From the NCBI RefSeq assembly GCF_003865035.1, contig NZ_BHVZ01000010.1:62001-126000 (forward strand): a stretch of 64,000 nucleotides of DNA. Reading direction: 5' to 3'. The position numbers were made by a program, and so were the translations under genes. Shown one piece after another: positions 16,471-23,855 of this stretch. The DNA comes from Anaerotignum faecicola (GTDB lineage: Bacteria; Bacillota; Clostridia; Lachnospirales; Anaerotignaceae). How positions within the stretch are numbered: position 1 is the stretch's first letter; each line of letters starts with the position of its first letter. The notes under the pieces are model-generated. The model searched no databases. It saw only the letters and a program-made list of their open reading frames with translations, and was not told the origin of the DNA.

Positions 16471-16566
16471 ATAGGGTATATGCCCCAGATTTAAGCGTTA
16501 TATTTTTGGTTGACTTATTTATCGACTTGAAAATAAAAACGGCTTACAGGCTTATATACCCTATTT
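16471..16566 (+). repeat. 11-bp inverted repeat in a gene-free stretch
   Basis: AATAGGGTATA (16471-16481) and its exact complement TATACCCTATT (16556-16566) enclose 74 AT-rich bases and run into a T-run. It could terminate the AbrB transcript or be a DNA structure. The whole of 16429-16854 (426 bases) lacks a gene. Confidence 0.6.
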
Positions 16567-16707
16567 TTTTATAAGGGATAATGACAAATAAAAAAATCTT
16601 TTTTAAAGATGTGTCGATTTTCATTTTTACTAAAAACGCAAATCAAACAGAGAATAACATAGTGTAACCATTTTTAAAGAATGGTAAGGGCGTTTGTAGG
16701 CTGTTGT

Positions 16708-16738
16708 TTCGACCTACCCCAGTTTGGGGGTGGTCGAA
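16708..16738 (+). repeat. Strong G+C palindrome, candidate origin or transfer site
   Basis: TTCGACC-TA-CCCC, loop AGTTT, GGGG-GT-GGTCGAA: two stacked complementary blocks forming a 31-base hairpin with only a 2-base mismatch on each side, standing out in AT-rich DNA and not followed by Ts. This looks like a nicking-site or replication hairpin rather than a terminator. No relaxase is encoded here, so it could only be used in trans. Confidence 0.45.
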
Positions 16739-16854
16739 GGTGTCAGGTTTCATATTTACAATAAAAACAAAATTTCATTGGAAAAGTGACCCCAACAAAG
16801 CCCGTAAAATGGGGATTTATTTAATGTGTATTTTTAAGAAAGGATGATTTTTAC

Positions 16855-17505
16855 ATGAATGAAAGAACTAAAAGTTTCTACAAGAAAAAATTTGATGATT
16901 TAAGGCAGTATACCTATAATTTCATACCACAGGAAGATGAAATTTTTAAACAATGTAATGGTATAACAGAACCTCCTTACTGGTTTATCAGCAACTACGG
17001 TAGATTGTTTTCTGTCTATTACAAGAATGAACCATTGAAGCAGATTAGAGTGAACTATACAAAGAGTGGTACAGAGAGAAAGCAGCATGACTGGTCTTAT
17101 GTGACGCAGTACAAGGGAAAGCAGAGAGAGCCACGCTTACATAGACTGGTTGCAAAATATTTCTGCAAAAACGAGTTTGACGGATACGCAGAAGTTGCAG
17201 GCGAACCTTTAGAGGTACATCACATTTTACCCGAAAGCACATTTGCAGAAGATGAACCATTCAAGGCAAACAGAAGTGAAAACTTGCAGATTCTTCCAAA
17301 GTCGGTACACAGGGATGTGTCGCACATTGGCAGCCTTGAGAAAAAGATTGCTGCACATGATAGCTTACCATTGTATTTTTTCGGTGATAAGTTTATACAG
17401 GCTTTGCAGAAACATATTGAAGATGGACGTTTAGCATATACTGTGCAGCAAGACGATAAAAAAGTTACTGCAAGACCATTGAAGAAAGAACCAGAAGAAG
17501 AATAA
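16855..17505 (+). CDS. HNH endonuclease with NUMOD4-like N-terminus
   Basis: A 216-residue protein. The N-terminal region PYWFISNYGRLFSVYYKNE with RLHRLVAKYF resembles NUMOD4 modules of homing endonucleases. The HNH core follows: EVHHILPESTF (His122 and His123), NRSENLQIL (Asn143) and PKSVHRDVSHIGS, so the metal-binding and catalytic residues are present. The C-terminus is a charged tail (KKEPEEE). AAAGGATG precedes the ATG. It could be a homing-type or element-maintenance nuclease or a defence effector paired with its neighbours; it does not interrupt another gene. It is the first gene after the palindromic stretch and precedes the radical SAM gene by 67 bases. Confidence 0.75.
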   Translation: MNERTKSFYKKKFDDLRQYTYNFIPQEDEIFKQCNGITEPPYWFISNYGRLFSVYYKNEPLKQIRVNYTKSGTERKQHDWSYVTQYKGKQREPRLHRLVAKYFCKNEFDGYAEVAGEPLEVHHILPESTFAEDEPFKANRSENLQILPKSVHRDVSHIGSLEKKIAAHDSLPLYFFGDKFIQALQKHIEDGRLAYTVQQDDKKVTARPLKKEPEEE

Positions 17506-17572
17506 TAAAAAACAGTCATTGTGGGGGTGTGTTATCCTCCACAGTGCTATTAAAAAACATAGGAGTGATTGA

Positions 17573-18757
17573 ATGAAAAGTAAAGTAATATTTAAAAGTT
17601 TTTGTTTTGAGATAACACGAAAATGTAATATGAAATGTCTACATTGTATGCGTGGAGAAGCACAAGATTTGACAATCAGCAAGCAAGTGATAGATGAATG
17701 TTTAGATAACATAGCAGGTATGTATGATTTTATTCTCACAGGTGGAGAATCGTTTCTTGAGCCAGATATGATTGAATACCTCTTTGATGAAATCATTCGT
17801 AGAGAGATAACGGTATATGGCTTTTCGTGCGTGACAAATGGCAGTGTACGCAGTGAAAAGGTGGCTAAAGCATGGAATAGACTTGCTGACTATATCGCAG
17901 CAAGATATAAGCTGACAGAAGATGCAGAGGGTGATAGAAAATACCTTCGTTCTATCGGTCGAATTACTGTATCATACGATAAATATCACCAACTGGAATA
18001 TGACGCATTGGAAACGGTAAAATGGTACAGGCAATATCTGAATAATCATTGTATTGCACTTAGAGAAAACTTAGAAGAAAATGAAACAATTCATGCACTA
18101 GGTAGAGTTTTGGAGAATGACGATATAATGCGAAGCGGTAAGATTGATTATGTTGTTTGTCCTCATAGAATTTCATTGTTGAAAGATACAAATATGGTAG
18201 AGACAGGGGTGCAAGTCGGGTGTAATGGTATTATAACGTGTGCGAAAGATTCATCATTTGAGCAGCAAGACAAGAAAAATTTTGGAAATATTCTAACAGA
18301 ACCATTATTTGATATTATGCAACGTGGTATGCGTGCAGAGCCTTTTACAGAAAAAGAAGCAGCAGTATATGACAGAGTTTATACAGAGTTGCGTACAGGA
18401 AAAATTGACTTAAAACAGGGAAACGAACTATTGACATACTTTGATTCGGTATACACAGCAAGAAAAGTGTGTCAAAAGATTTATCCTTGGATGACCTTTG
18501 AAGAAATGGTAGAAGCGGTCTATGATGATATGAATATTCAACTGAGGAAAACAGAAGATAGTCCTTATATATTCACAATATATCCTCTTGAAGAATATAA
18601 GGTTACGAGGGAAGAAAGTATAAAAAGGACACAGACAACAAAGATTAAGGCATTGCTTACAGACCCACTATCATACTTTTCTAATTTATCGAGTTTGAAG
18701 GCAAGTATAGAAGAAACACCGTTGAAGATTTGGGACGGGTTTAAAAGGTGTGAATGA
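17573..18757 (+). CDS. Radical SAM enzyme with SPASM/twitch-like C-terminal cysteines
   Basis: A 394-residue radical SAM protein. The cluster-binding motif is Cys18-x3-Cys22-x2-Cys25 (TRKCNMKCLHCMRGEAQ), followed by the SAM-binding FILTGGESFLEPDMIEYL and a beta-alpha barrel. Additional cysteines at 196 (CPHR), 217 (GCNG) and 223 (ITCAKD), followed by KKNFGNIL, are arranged like a SPASM/twitch domain that holds an auxiliary iron-sulfur cluster. Such enzymes usually modify peptides, proteins or small molecules. No typical precursor peptide gene with a leader lies next to it, and it lacks the viperin-type motif. Clear AGGAGTGATT ribosome site. Substrate unknown. Confidence 0.8.
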   Translation: MKSKVIFKSFCFEITRKCNMKCLHCMRGEAQDLTISKQVIDECLDNIAGMYDFILTGGESFLEPDMIEYLFDEIIRREITVYGFSCVTNGSVRSEKVAKAWNRLADYIAARYKLTEDAEGDRKYLRSIGRITVSYDKYHQLEYDALETVKWYRQYLNNHCIALRENLEENETIHALGRVLENDDIMRSGKIDYVVCPHRISLLKDTNMVETGVQVGCNGIITCAKDSSFEQQDKKNFGNILTEPLFDIMQRGMRAEPFTEKEAAVYDRVYTELRTGKIDLKQGNELLTYFDSVYTARKVCQKIYPWMTFEEMVEAVYDDMNIQLRKTEDSPYIFTIYPLEEYKVTREESIKRTQTTKIKALLTDPLSYFSNLSSLKASIEETPLKIWDGFKRCE

Positions 18758-18855
18758 TTGTTAAAAGGCTTAAAGGGTTTACCCCTAAAGTGATAACCTC
18801 TAAGCTGAACGTGAAGTATGTAAAATATCGTGTTTTCATGCTTTATTCTCGATAA

Positions 18856-19003
18856 CGTATCGATACGCCATTGTTTCAAACAATCTGCAAAGAAGCTTTA
18901 TGTTATGGGGTTTGTTGTAGGTAAGTGCTTAATCCATACTATACAAATATGAATTGATTCAAGTCAACAAATGCCGTATTTAAGCAATTTGTGCGATACG
19001 GCA
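18856..19003 (+). repeat. Cluster of palindromes between radical SAM and 55-aa genes
   Basis: CGTATCGATACG (18856-18867) and TTGTTTCAAACAA (18871-18883) are perfect palindromes; TGCCGTAT (18972-18979) pairs with ATACGGCA (18996-19003) in a hairpin. The 282-base gap 18758-19039 is otherwise empty. Functions could include termination, operator or RNA structure. Confidence 0.5.
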
Positions 19004-19039
19004 TTGTTATATTTCAAATCGAAACGGAGGTAACAAAAA

Positions 19040-19207
19040 ATGAACAATGCTTATGTATGCCGTAAACTTTACTTAAATATTTTCTTGCAAAGCAAAGGAT
19101 TCAAGCCGTTTGCACAGAGAATGGATAAATTTGATGCAAAAAAAATGGTTTGGATTTATAATAATAACACAGATTTGCAAGCGGCTGTCACTGAATACTA
19201 TAATTAG
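19040..19207 (+). CDS. 55-residue small protein
   Basis: A short frame behind an excellent ribosome site (ACGGAGGTAAC). It encodes MNNAYVCRKLYLNIFLQSKG, then FKPFAQRMDKFDAKKMVWIY and a tail DLQAAVTEYYN. The pattern 'tyrosine near the start, KGF, then VWIY and EL/DL..Y' recalls the DUF5659 type of small plasmid/phage proteins, but the match is from memory and weak. It sits 23 bases before the SF2 ATPase gene and is probably co-translated with it. Confidence 0.6.
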   Translation: MNNAYVCRKLYLNIFLQSKGFKPFAQRMDKFDAKKMVWIYNNNTDLQAAVTEYYN

Positions 19208-19230
19208 AGATAAAATCGGAGGGACATACT

Positions 19231-20370
19231 TTGGAAAAATACTTACAAGACGTTATAAATATTGACGATTTAAAGACAGGAAAAATAAATATTATCGAAG
19301 CACCATGCGGCAGCGGCAAGACAACCTTTGCTATTCGTAAGCTACAAGAACACTTTAGAAGATGCACGACGCTTTACTTAACTGACACAGTGAATAACAG
19401 AGAGAGTTTACGAAACAGCTTCAAAGAAGGGAAACAATACGAACATGACGAACAACCAGAAACAATGAATTACGCTTTATTTGGAAAGTGTTGTGCTGAA
19501 AATCAAGATGCATTCGACATGGTAGATATTTTTCTCTGTGATGAACTATCGAATTGCGTGAATTTTTCTAAGATACGGCAGGAAGTTGATGATGTCAATT
19601 TGCATGATGAAGCACTAAAATATCTACACGATAGATATTTAAACGAACACACCTACATTATAGCTATAGACGCTACACCGCAGAAAATTTTTGACTATTA
19701 TAGCCATTATCCTAATTGTTTTCATCTTGTGCCGTTGCATGGCGAACCAATATCTTATCAGCAAGACGAAACGATAAAATATACCCACATCAACACGATA
19801 CTCACGCAGTTAGACCCAACGCAGCGAGGTTTAATCTATACGCCAAGAATAAAAAAAATGAAGGAGATTATCACTTTTTTGAATGGTAGAGGAATTACTT
19901 GCAACGGTATCTGGAGTAAAAAGAACGAAGCGGAACCAATGACCAAAGAGCAGTTAGGATTGCGAAACTATGTTTTGACGAAACAGCAGATACCAAATGA
20001 TTTAAACGTGCTTGTGATAAACAAGAGTTCAGAGAGAGGTATTAACATTCATTCCCAAGTCGATTATGTGATTGTTGACGATATAGAAAAGGATGTACAA
20101 GTGCAGGCTAGAGGGAGAATAAGAAGTGATATTCGCACACTATATCTAAAATCGTATGAAGCGGAAAACGAAATTTGTTTACCACACGAATACTGCGGAG
20201 AAAAATTATATAGAGAACAGAAGGAAGAACTTTGCAAACTATTTAATATTGTTGAAAACGGTAGACGTTGCGGCTGGAAAACAATAGAATGTATGCTTGA
20301 AGAAAACGGATACACTATTGTTGATGGGAGAGAACCAAAAGGCGGAAAAAGGTATAGTATCATTATGTGA
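19231..20370 (+). CDS. SF2-type helicase-like ATPase
   Basis: A 379-residue P-loop protein starting at TTG, six bases after CGGAGGGA. Motif I is APCGSGKTT (residues 24-32), motif II appears as LCDEL, the IDATP segment resembles motif III, and QVQARGRIRSDIRTLYL looks like the arginine-finger motif VI, with SSERGINIH resembling motif V. The two-lobed SF2 layout is complete but short, with no extra domain. Roles in element replication, DNA repair or defence are all possible. It forms a unit with the 55-aa gene and ends at a strong bidirectional terminator. Confidence 0.7.
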   Translation: MEKYLQDVINIDDLKTGKINIIEAPCGSGKTTFAIRKLQEHFRRCTTLYLTDTVNNRESLRNSFKEGKQYEHDEQPETMNYALFGKCCAENQDAFDMVDIFLCDELSNCVNFSKIRQEVDDVNLHDEALKYLHDRYLNEHTYIIAIDATPQKIFDYYSHYPNCFHLVPLHGEPISYQQDETIKYTHINTILTQLDPTQRGLIYTPRIKKMKEIITFLNGRGITCNGIWSKKNEAEPMTKEQLGLRNYVLTKQQIPNDLNVLVINKSSERGINIHSQVDYVIVDDIEKDVQVQARGRIRSDIRTLYLKSYEAENEICLPHEYCGEKLYREQKEELCKLFNIVENGRRCGWKTIECMLEENGYTIVDGREPKGGKRYSIIM

Positions 20371-20382
20371 TGTGTTTTTTAG

Positions 20383-20437
20383 GGGTACCAAACTTGTTGT
20401 TTTGTATATAGGAAAACAACAAAAATGGTACCCTTTT
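20383..20437. terminator. Long perfect hairpin terminator
   Basis: GGGTACCA...TTGTTGTTTT pairs with AAAACAACAA...TGGTACCC over a 9-base loop, followed by TTTT. It closes the SF2 gene on the plus strand. Confidence 0.85.
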
Positions 20438-20540
20438 CAAAAAGTAATTTTTATTGTTATCCTGTTATCTTGAATGAGCGCAGCACAATCATAAAGAGTA
20501 GTATTAAATCTAACCTTGTCTTAAAAAGTATTAAAAGTTA

Positions 20541-20569
20541 TTGACAATTCATGAAAAATGGTATATATT
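20541..20569 (+). promoter_or_regulatory. Promoter of the resolvase gene
   Basis: Perfect TTGACA (20541-20546) and TATATT (20564-20569), 17 bases apart, about 50 bases before the start. Confidence 0.8.
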
Positions 20570-20621
20570 TTAAGTATCAATTCTAACGAACGTCAAATTT
20601 AATATGAAGGGCGGTTGCACT

Positions 20622-21311
20622 ATGAATAAGATTTATGGTTATTGTAGAATCTCTACGAAGAAGCAGAGCATAGAGCGGCAGATAAGAAATATTAAAAAAG
20701 CATACCCCGATGCAATTATTATTGAAGAAGAATACACAGGTACAACGATTGATAGAAAAAAATGGAACAAACTGTATTCTCATGTTACAACAGGAGATAC
20801 GATTATCTTTGATAGCGTATCCAGAATGAGCAGGAACGCAGCAGAAGGGTTTGAAGCCTATGATGAATTATACCGCAAGGGTATATCATTAGTATTTTTG
20901 AAAGAGCCACACATCAATACAGATACTTTTAAAAAGGCTTTATCCGATGCCGATTTGAAAAAGACGGGGACAAATGTTGACTTCATTCTTGAAGGGGTAA
21001 GCAAATATCTGATGGCACTTGCAAAGGAACAAATAAAAATAGCATTTGAACAATCTGAGAAGGAAGTGCAGGATTTGCACAGGAGGACTGCGGAAGGGAT
21101 AGAAACAGCAAGGTTGCGCGGAAAGCAGATAGGACAGAAGCAGGGTACAAAGCTGACAACGAAAAAGAGCATAGAAGCAAAAAAGGTTATTTTTGAACAT
21201 TCCAGAGACTTTAACGGTACTTTGAAAGATTTGGATGTTATGAAGCTGACAGGTCTTGCAAGAAATACATATTATAAGTATAAAGCAGAAATGAAGCAGA
21301 ATAAACAATAA
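20622..21311 (+). CDS. Serine recombinase of the resolvase/invertase type
   Basis: A 229-residue recombinase. The catalytic serine is in YGYCRISTKKQS, followed by GTTIDRKKW and the arginines in FDSVSRMSRNAAEGFE, LYRKGISLVFLKEP; the long E helix and a C-terminal helix-turn-helix (LTGLARNTYYKYKAEMKQ) complete the small resolvase layout. I use ATG 20622, preceded by AAGGGCGG, since homology starts at MNKIYGYCRIS. In an element with its own tyrosine integrase it may resolve multimers, invert DNA or be a second mobility module. Its own promoter and a strong terminator flank it. Confidence 0.88.
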   Translation: MNKIYGYCRISTKKQSIERQIRNIKKAYPDAIIIEEEYTGTTIDRKKWNKLYSHVTTGDTIIFDSVSRMSRNAAEGFEAYDELYRKGISLVFLKEPHINTDTFKKALSDADLKKTGTNVDFILEGVSKYLMALAKEQIKIAFEQSEKEVQDLHRRTAEGIETARLRGKQIGQKQGTKLTTKKSIEAKKVIFEHSRDFNGTLKDLDVMKLTGLARNTYYKYKAEMKQNKQ

Positions 21312-21313
21312 TG

Positions 21314-21352
21314 AAAAAGGGGGGACAAAAAACTTTCCTCCCCCCTTTTTTT
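21314..21352. terminator. Terminator between convergent resolvase and integrase
   Basis: AAAAAGGGGGG pairs with CCCCCCTTTTT over about 15 bases; the symmetric A and T runs let it serve both genes. Confidence 0.88.
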
Positions 21353-21395
21353 GTTTGCTGACTGTTAGGCTAATTCATTTACACACCAGAGTGTT

Positions 21396-22304
21396 TTATA
21401 ATTTCATCAAAGGACTGGATGTAATAGCCATATCAATAATCGCACTATCTTCTATAGATTGCAGATAACGTTTTGTAATAGAAATATTTTCGTGTCCCAA
21501 CAATCTTGATACGATGTAAACATCTAAACCGTTTTTTAGACACATTTGTGCAAAGGTATGTCTACAGGTATGTGGGCTACATCTGATTTTTTCATCAACA
21601 TGAGCAGCAATGCCGCAATCCTTCACAACTCTTTCAACCGTTTCGGGAGTAAGCCTTCTTCCTTTTTGGCTTAAGAAATAGTAATCTGTTTCATAGTTCC
21701 ATCTTTCACGAATATAATTTTCTCGCTTGATTTCATATTTCAACATAGCTTTACGCAGGAGAGGAGAGATAGGAACTAATCTTTGTTTACTGCCTTTCCC
21801 ATGAATTAAAATGGTTCGTTCCCGAATATCTTCACATTTAATGCTGCAAAGTTCATAATTTCGAATACCTGTATCAAACAGCATGGTTATCATACATCTA
21901 TTTCTGGAATTCAAGAAGTTAGAAGTATCATATATACTTAACATTCTTTTGGTTTCTGCGGCAGTAAAGGTTTGAATTAAAACTTTTTCCTCTATCTGTA
22001 ATTTGATTTGAGAAGCGGGGCTAGTGCTTAAATATTCTTCTCTTACCATGTAATTGAAAAACGCTTTTACATTTTTTAGAATACTATTGATATAGGTGGG
22101 TTTTAGCCCTAGACTTTGTTTGTAGTGCAGATAGCCTTTGATATGAACCCGTTTGATATCCTCGATTGCAGTCAAATTATATTCAGTTTCTAGCCAACAA
22201 AGGAACAGTGCCATATTATTTTTAGCAGAGCGCACAGTCCTTGGGGAGCAATTCCGCAGTTTCAAATCAAACAGATACTCGTTTAATGCAGTCTCGTTTT
22301 TCAT
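21396..22304 (-). CDS. int: Tyrosine integrase of the yebC element
   Basis: A 302-residue phage/ICE-type integrase transcribed toward the element interior, 148 bases from the right att copy. The N-terminal SAM-like domain (about 1-95) precedes a catalytic domain with Arg148 (FDTGIRNYEL), Lys173 (GKGSKQRLVPI), His245 and Arg248 (SPHTCRHTFAQ), His271 (LLGHENIS) and the nucleophile Tyr280 (TKRYLQS), all intact. It has no N-terminal arm-binding AP2-like domain, so it resembles XerC/D-like short integrases. AAGGAGG lies before the ATG. Adjacency to the 88-bp repeat makes it the likely enzyme that inserted the element into yebC. Confidence 0.92.
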   Translation of the reverse strand: MKNETALNEYLFDLKLRNCSPRTVRSAKNNMALFLCWLETEYNLTAIEDIKRVHIKGYLHYKQSLGLKPTYINSILKNVKAFFNYMVREEYLSTSPASQIKLQIEEKVLIQTFTAAETKRMLSIYDTSNFLNSRNRCMITMLFDTGIRNYELCSIKCEDIRERTILIHGKGSKQRLVPISPLLRKAMLKYEIKRENYIRERWNYETDYYFLSQKGRRLTPETVERVVKDCGIAAHVDEKIRCSPHTCRHTFAQMCLKNGLDVYIVSRLLGHENISITKRYLQSIEDSAIIDMAITSSPLMKL

Positions 22305-22333
22305 GAAAAAACCTCCTTAATTATAGTGCTATT

Positions 22334-22366
22334 GCACGTCATAATTAAAGAGGTTCTGTACGTCAT
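22334..22366 (+). repeat. Direct repeats between integrase and right att
   Basis: GCACGTCAT (22334-22342) and GTACGTCAT (22358-22366) lie 24 bases apart, next to an inverted TTAATTAT/ATAATTAA pair. Their spacing resembles the repeated motif near the left end. Candidate arm sites or an operator of the integrase gene. Confidence 0.4.
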
Positions 22367-22452
22367 TGTTGGTTGTATTTTCATACAAAAATTGATGTAT
22401 AAAAGTGAATATTAAGATGAAAAATGTTGATTTTACTGAATTTCATAGTGAT

Positions 22453-22540
22453 AAATTATTCATCCCAGTTATGGTAGGTATTCTGAACATCATCGTCATC
22501 GTCGAGCATTTCCAGAAGCTTATTCATCTTCTTGATATCC
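22453..22540 (-). repeat. Right attachment site within yebC
   Basis: Identical to 13425-13512 over 88 bases; mismatches begin immediately on both sides (t against a at 22452/13424 and t against a at 22541/13513). It supplies the last 27 codons and stop of the functional yebC. Confidence 0.93.
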
Positions 22541-23184
22541 TCTTCGTCTGTCAGCTCCGTATAGGTCTGGGGAATCATGGTTACCTCGGCGCTTGCCATA
22601 GGGATACCTGCTGCCTCCAGTGTTTCGCGCACTGCGGAGAAATCATCGGGTGCGGTTGTGATTTCGTAGCTATCCTCCTCTGCGGCGAAGTCCTCTGCGC
22701 CTGCATCCAGAGCAGCCATCATCAGTTCTTCCTCATCCATATCGATTTCTTCCTTATCAATCACAATCAGACCCTTTTCATCGAACATGAAGGATACACA
22801 GCCGCTGTTGCCCATGTTGCCGCCGCCCTTTGTGAAGGCGTTTCTAACATTGGCTGCTGCACGGTTTCTGTTATCTGTCAGCACTTCTACAATAACAGCT
22901 ACGCCGTTGGGGCCATAGCCTTCGTAGGTTACGTTTTCGTATTCTACGTCTTCACCGCCGCCGGCAGCCTTTTTGATACTTCTGTCGATGGTATCATTTG
23001 GCATGTTGTTGGCTTTGCATTTTGCGATAACATCACGCAGCTTACCGTTTACGGCAGGGTCGGGGCCGCCGGCCTTTACCGCAACCTGAATTTCTCTGCC
23101 CAGCATGGTAAAGATTTTACCTTTTTTTGCATCGTTTTTTTCTTTTTTATGTTTGATATTTGCAAACTTAGAATGTCCTGACAT
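22456..23184 (-). CDS. yebC: YebC/PmpR family protein
   Basis: A 242-residue member of the YebC family, once annotated as transcription regulators and now linked to relief of ribosome stalling at proline-rich sequences. It opens [20 protein letters not shown], has the central [21 protein letters not shown] motif and ends [18 protein letters not shown]. The AAGGAGGAGG site is eight bases before the ATG. The gene is the integration target: its last 85 bases lie inside the att repeat, so the reading frame is intact, but its downstream DNA now belongs to the element and its ancestral terminator is 9 kb away. Confidence 0.95.
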   Translation of the reverse strand: MSGHSKFANIKHKKEKNDAKKGKIFTMLGREIQVAVKAGGPDPAVNGKLRDVIAKCKANNMPNDTIDRSIKKAAGGGEDVEYENVTYEGYGPNGVAVIVEVLTDNRNRAAANVRNAFTKGGGNMGNSGCVSFMFDEKGLIVIDKEEIDMDEEELMMAALDAGAEDFAAEEDSYEITTAPDDFSAVRETLEAAGIPMASAEVTMIPQTYTELTDEEDIKKMNKLLEMLDDDDDVQNTYHNWDE

Positions 23185-23297
23185 TAGGAACCCTCCTCCT
23201 TAAAATTTCACCAAAATATTTTATCATTATTTTCTGCATAATTCAAGGAATTTCGTATCGGAAAGCCTGTTTTTTATAGAATTTGGCAAAAATCGTC

Positions 23298-23837
23298 TTA
23301 TTTTCGGATTTCCTCCTGCTCATAGGGGAAAACCTCTGTCAGGAAATGCTTGCGCCGCAGGGCATCCTCAATCTCATCCAGAATTTCCTCGCTTTCGGCG
23401 GAAACATGGTGAAAATGATACCCTGAGGTGACATTTAAAAGGGGAGTGGATTTGCCGCTTTCCAGATTTTTCAGAAACGCCTGCACATCTCTGCGGTTTT
23501 TGATTTGCAGGGGAGCAGAAACCTTCCCATAGACTCTGTGGTTTACCATGACATCCACGACACAGCCGCCTAAATCCACAATGGTCGTCAGTTCCTCCTC
23601 TGTTGCCGCGGCATCATGGAAGACCTTGAACAGCCGTATGGTATCCGCAGGCTCTTCCAGAAGATAGCCCCTTGCCGTTGCCAGAATGGAATGACCCTCT
23701 GTGCGAAGCAAAGCAATATCCTGCACAATCACCTGACGGCTGACCCCTGTGGCAGAGCCGAGCGCACCGCCGGAGAGAGGTGTTTTTGATTCCCTCATCA
23801 GATTTAATAATTTCTTTCGTCTTTCTGTGCCAGTCAT
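23298..23837 (-). CDS. niaR: Transcription repressor NiaR (nicotinate-responsive)
   Basis: Repressor of NAD synthesis and niacin uptake genes in Firmicutes. N-terminal winged HTH (TERRKKLLNLMRESKTPLSG, then GVSRQVIVQDIALLRTEGH) and C-terminal 3H domain, named for three histidines: here a VVDVMVNHRVYGKV segment and the SGYHFHHVSAES cluster. It is the last gene of the nad operon, 18 bases after nadC, so it would repress its own synthesis when nicotinate is plentiful. I start at ATG 23837, nine bases after AGGAGTG; the GTG at 23849 overlaps that site. Confidence 0.9.
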   Translation of the reverse strand: MTGTERRKKLLNLMRESKTPLSGGALGSATGVSRQVIVQDIALLRTEGHSILATARGYLLEEPADTIRLFKVFHDAAATEEELTTIVDLGGCVVDVMVNHRVYGKVSAPLQIKNRRDVQAFLKNLESGKSTPLLNVTSGYHFHHVSAESEEILDEIEDALRRKHFLTEVFPYEQEEIRK

Positions 23838-23855
23838 TTTTTCAATCACTCCTGC

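Larger units (their letters stand above)
13513..22452. mobile_element. Integrative element inserted in the 3' end of yebC
   Basis: The 8.94 kb between two identical 88-bp copies of the yebC 3' end is visibly more AT-rich than its flanks and carries a tyrosine integrase adjacent to the right copy, which is the classic layout of a site-specific integrative element. The right copy restores the yebC frame and stop. Cargo: zinc-ribbon protein, truncated tape-measure gene, structured non-coding tract, HTH and AbrB-like regulators, 86-aa orphan, HNH nuclease, radical SAM enzyme, 55-aa orphan, SF2-type ATPase, serine resolvase. I find no relaxase, coupling protein, secretion gene, capsid, portal or terminase, so it is a mobilizable or satellite-type element, or a decayed larger one. 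Integration is certain enough; mobility today is inference. Confidence 0.92.

Noticed and set aside
17573..18757. Prokaryotic viperin
   Set aside because: The protein has the radical SAM motif but the flanking residues and the SPASM/twitch-like C-terminal cysteines do not fit viperins; no nucleotide kinase is adjacent.
22405..23181. Plus-strand open frame over yebC
   Set aside because: Antisense to yebC, which has a perfect family start and ribosome site.
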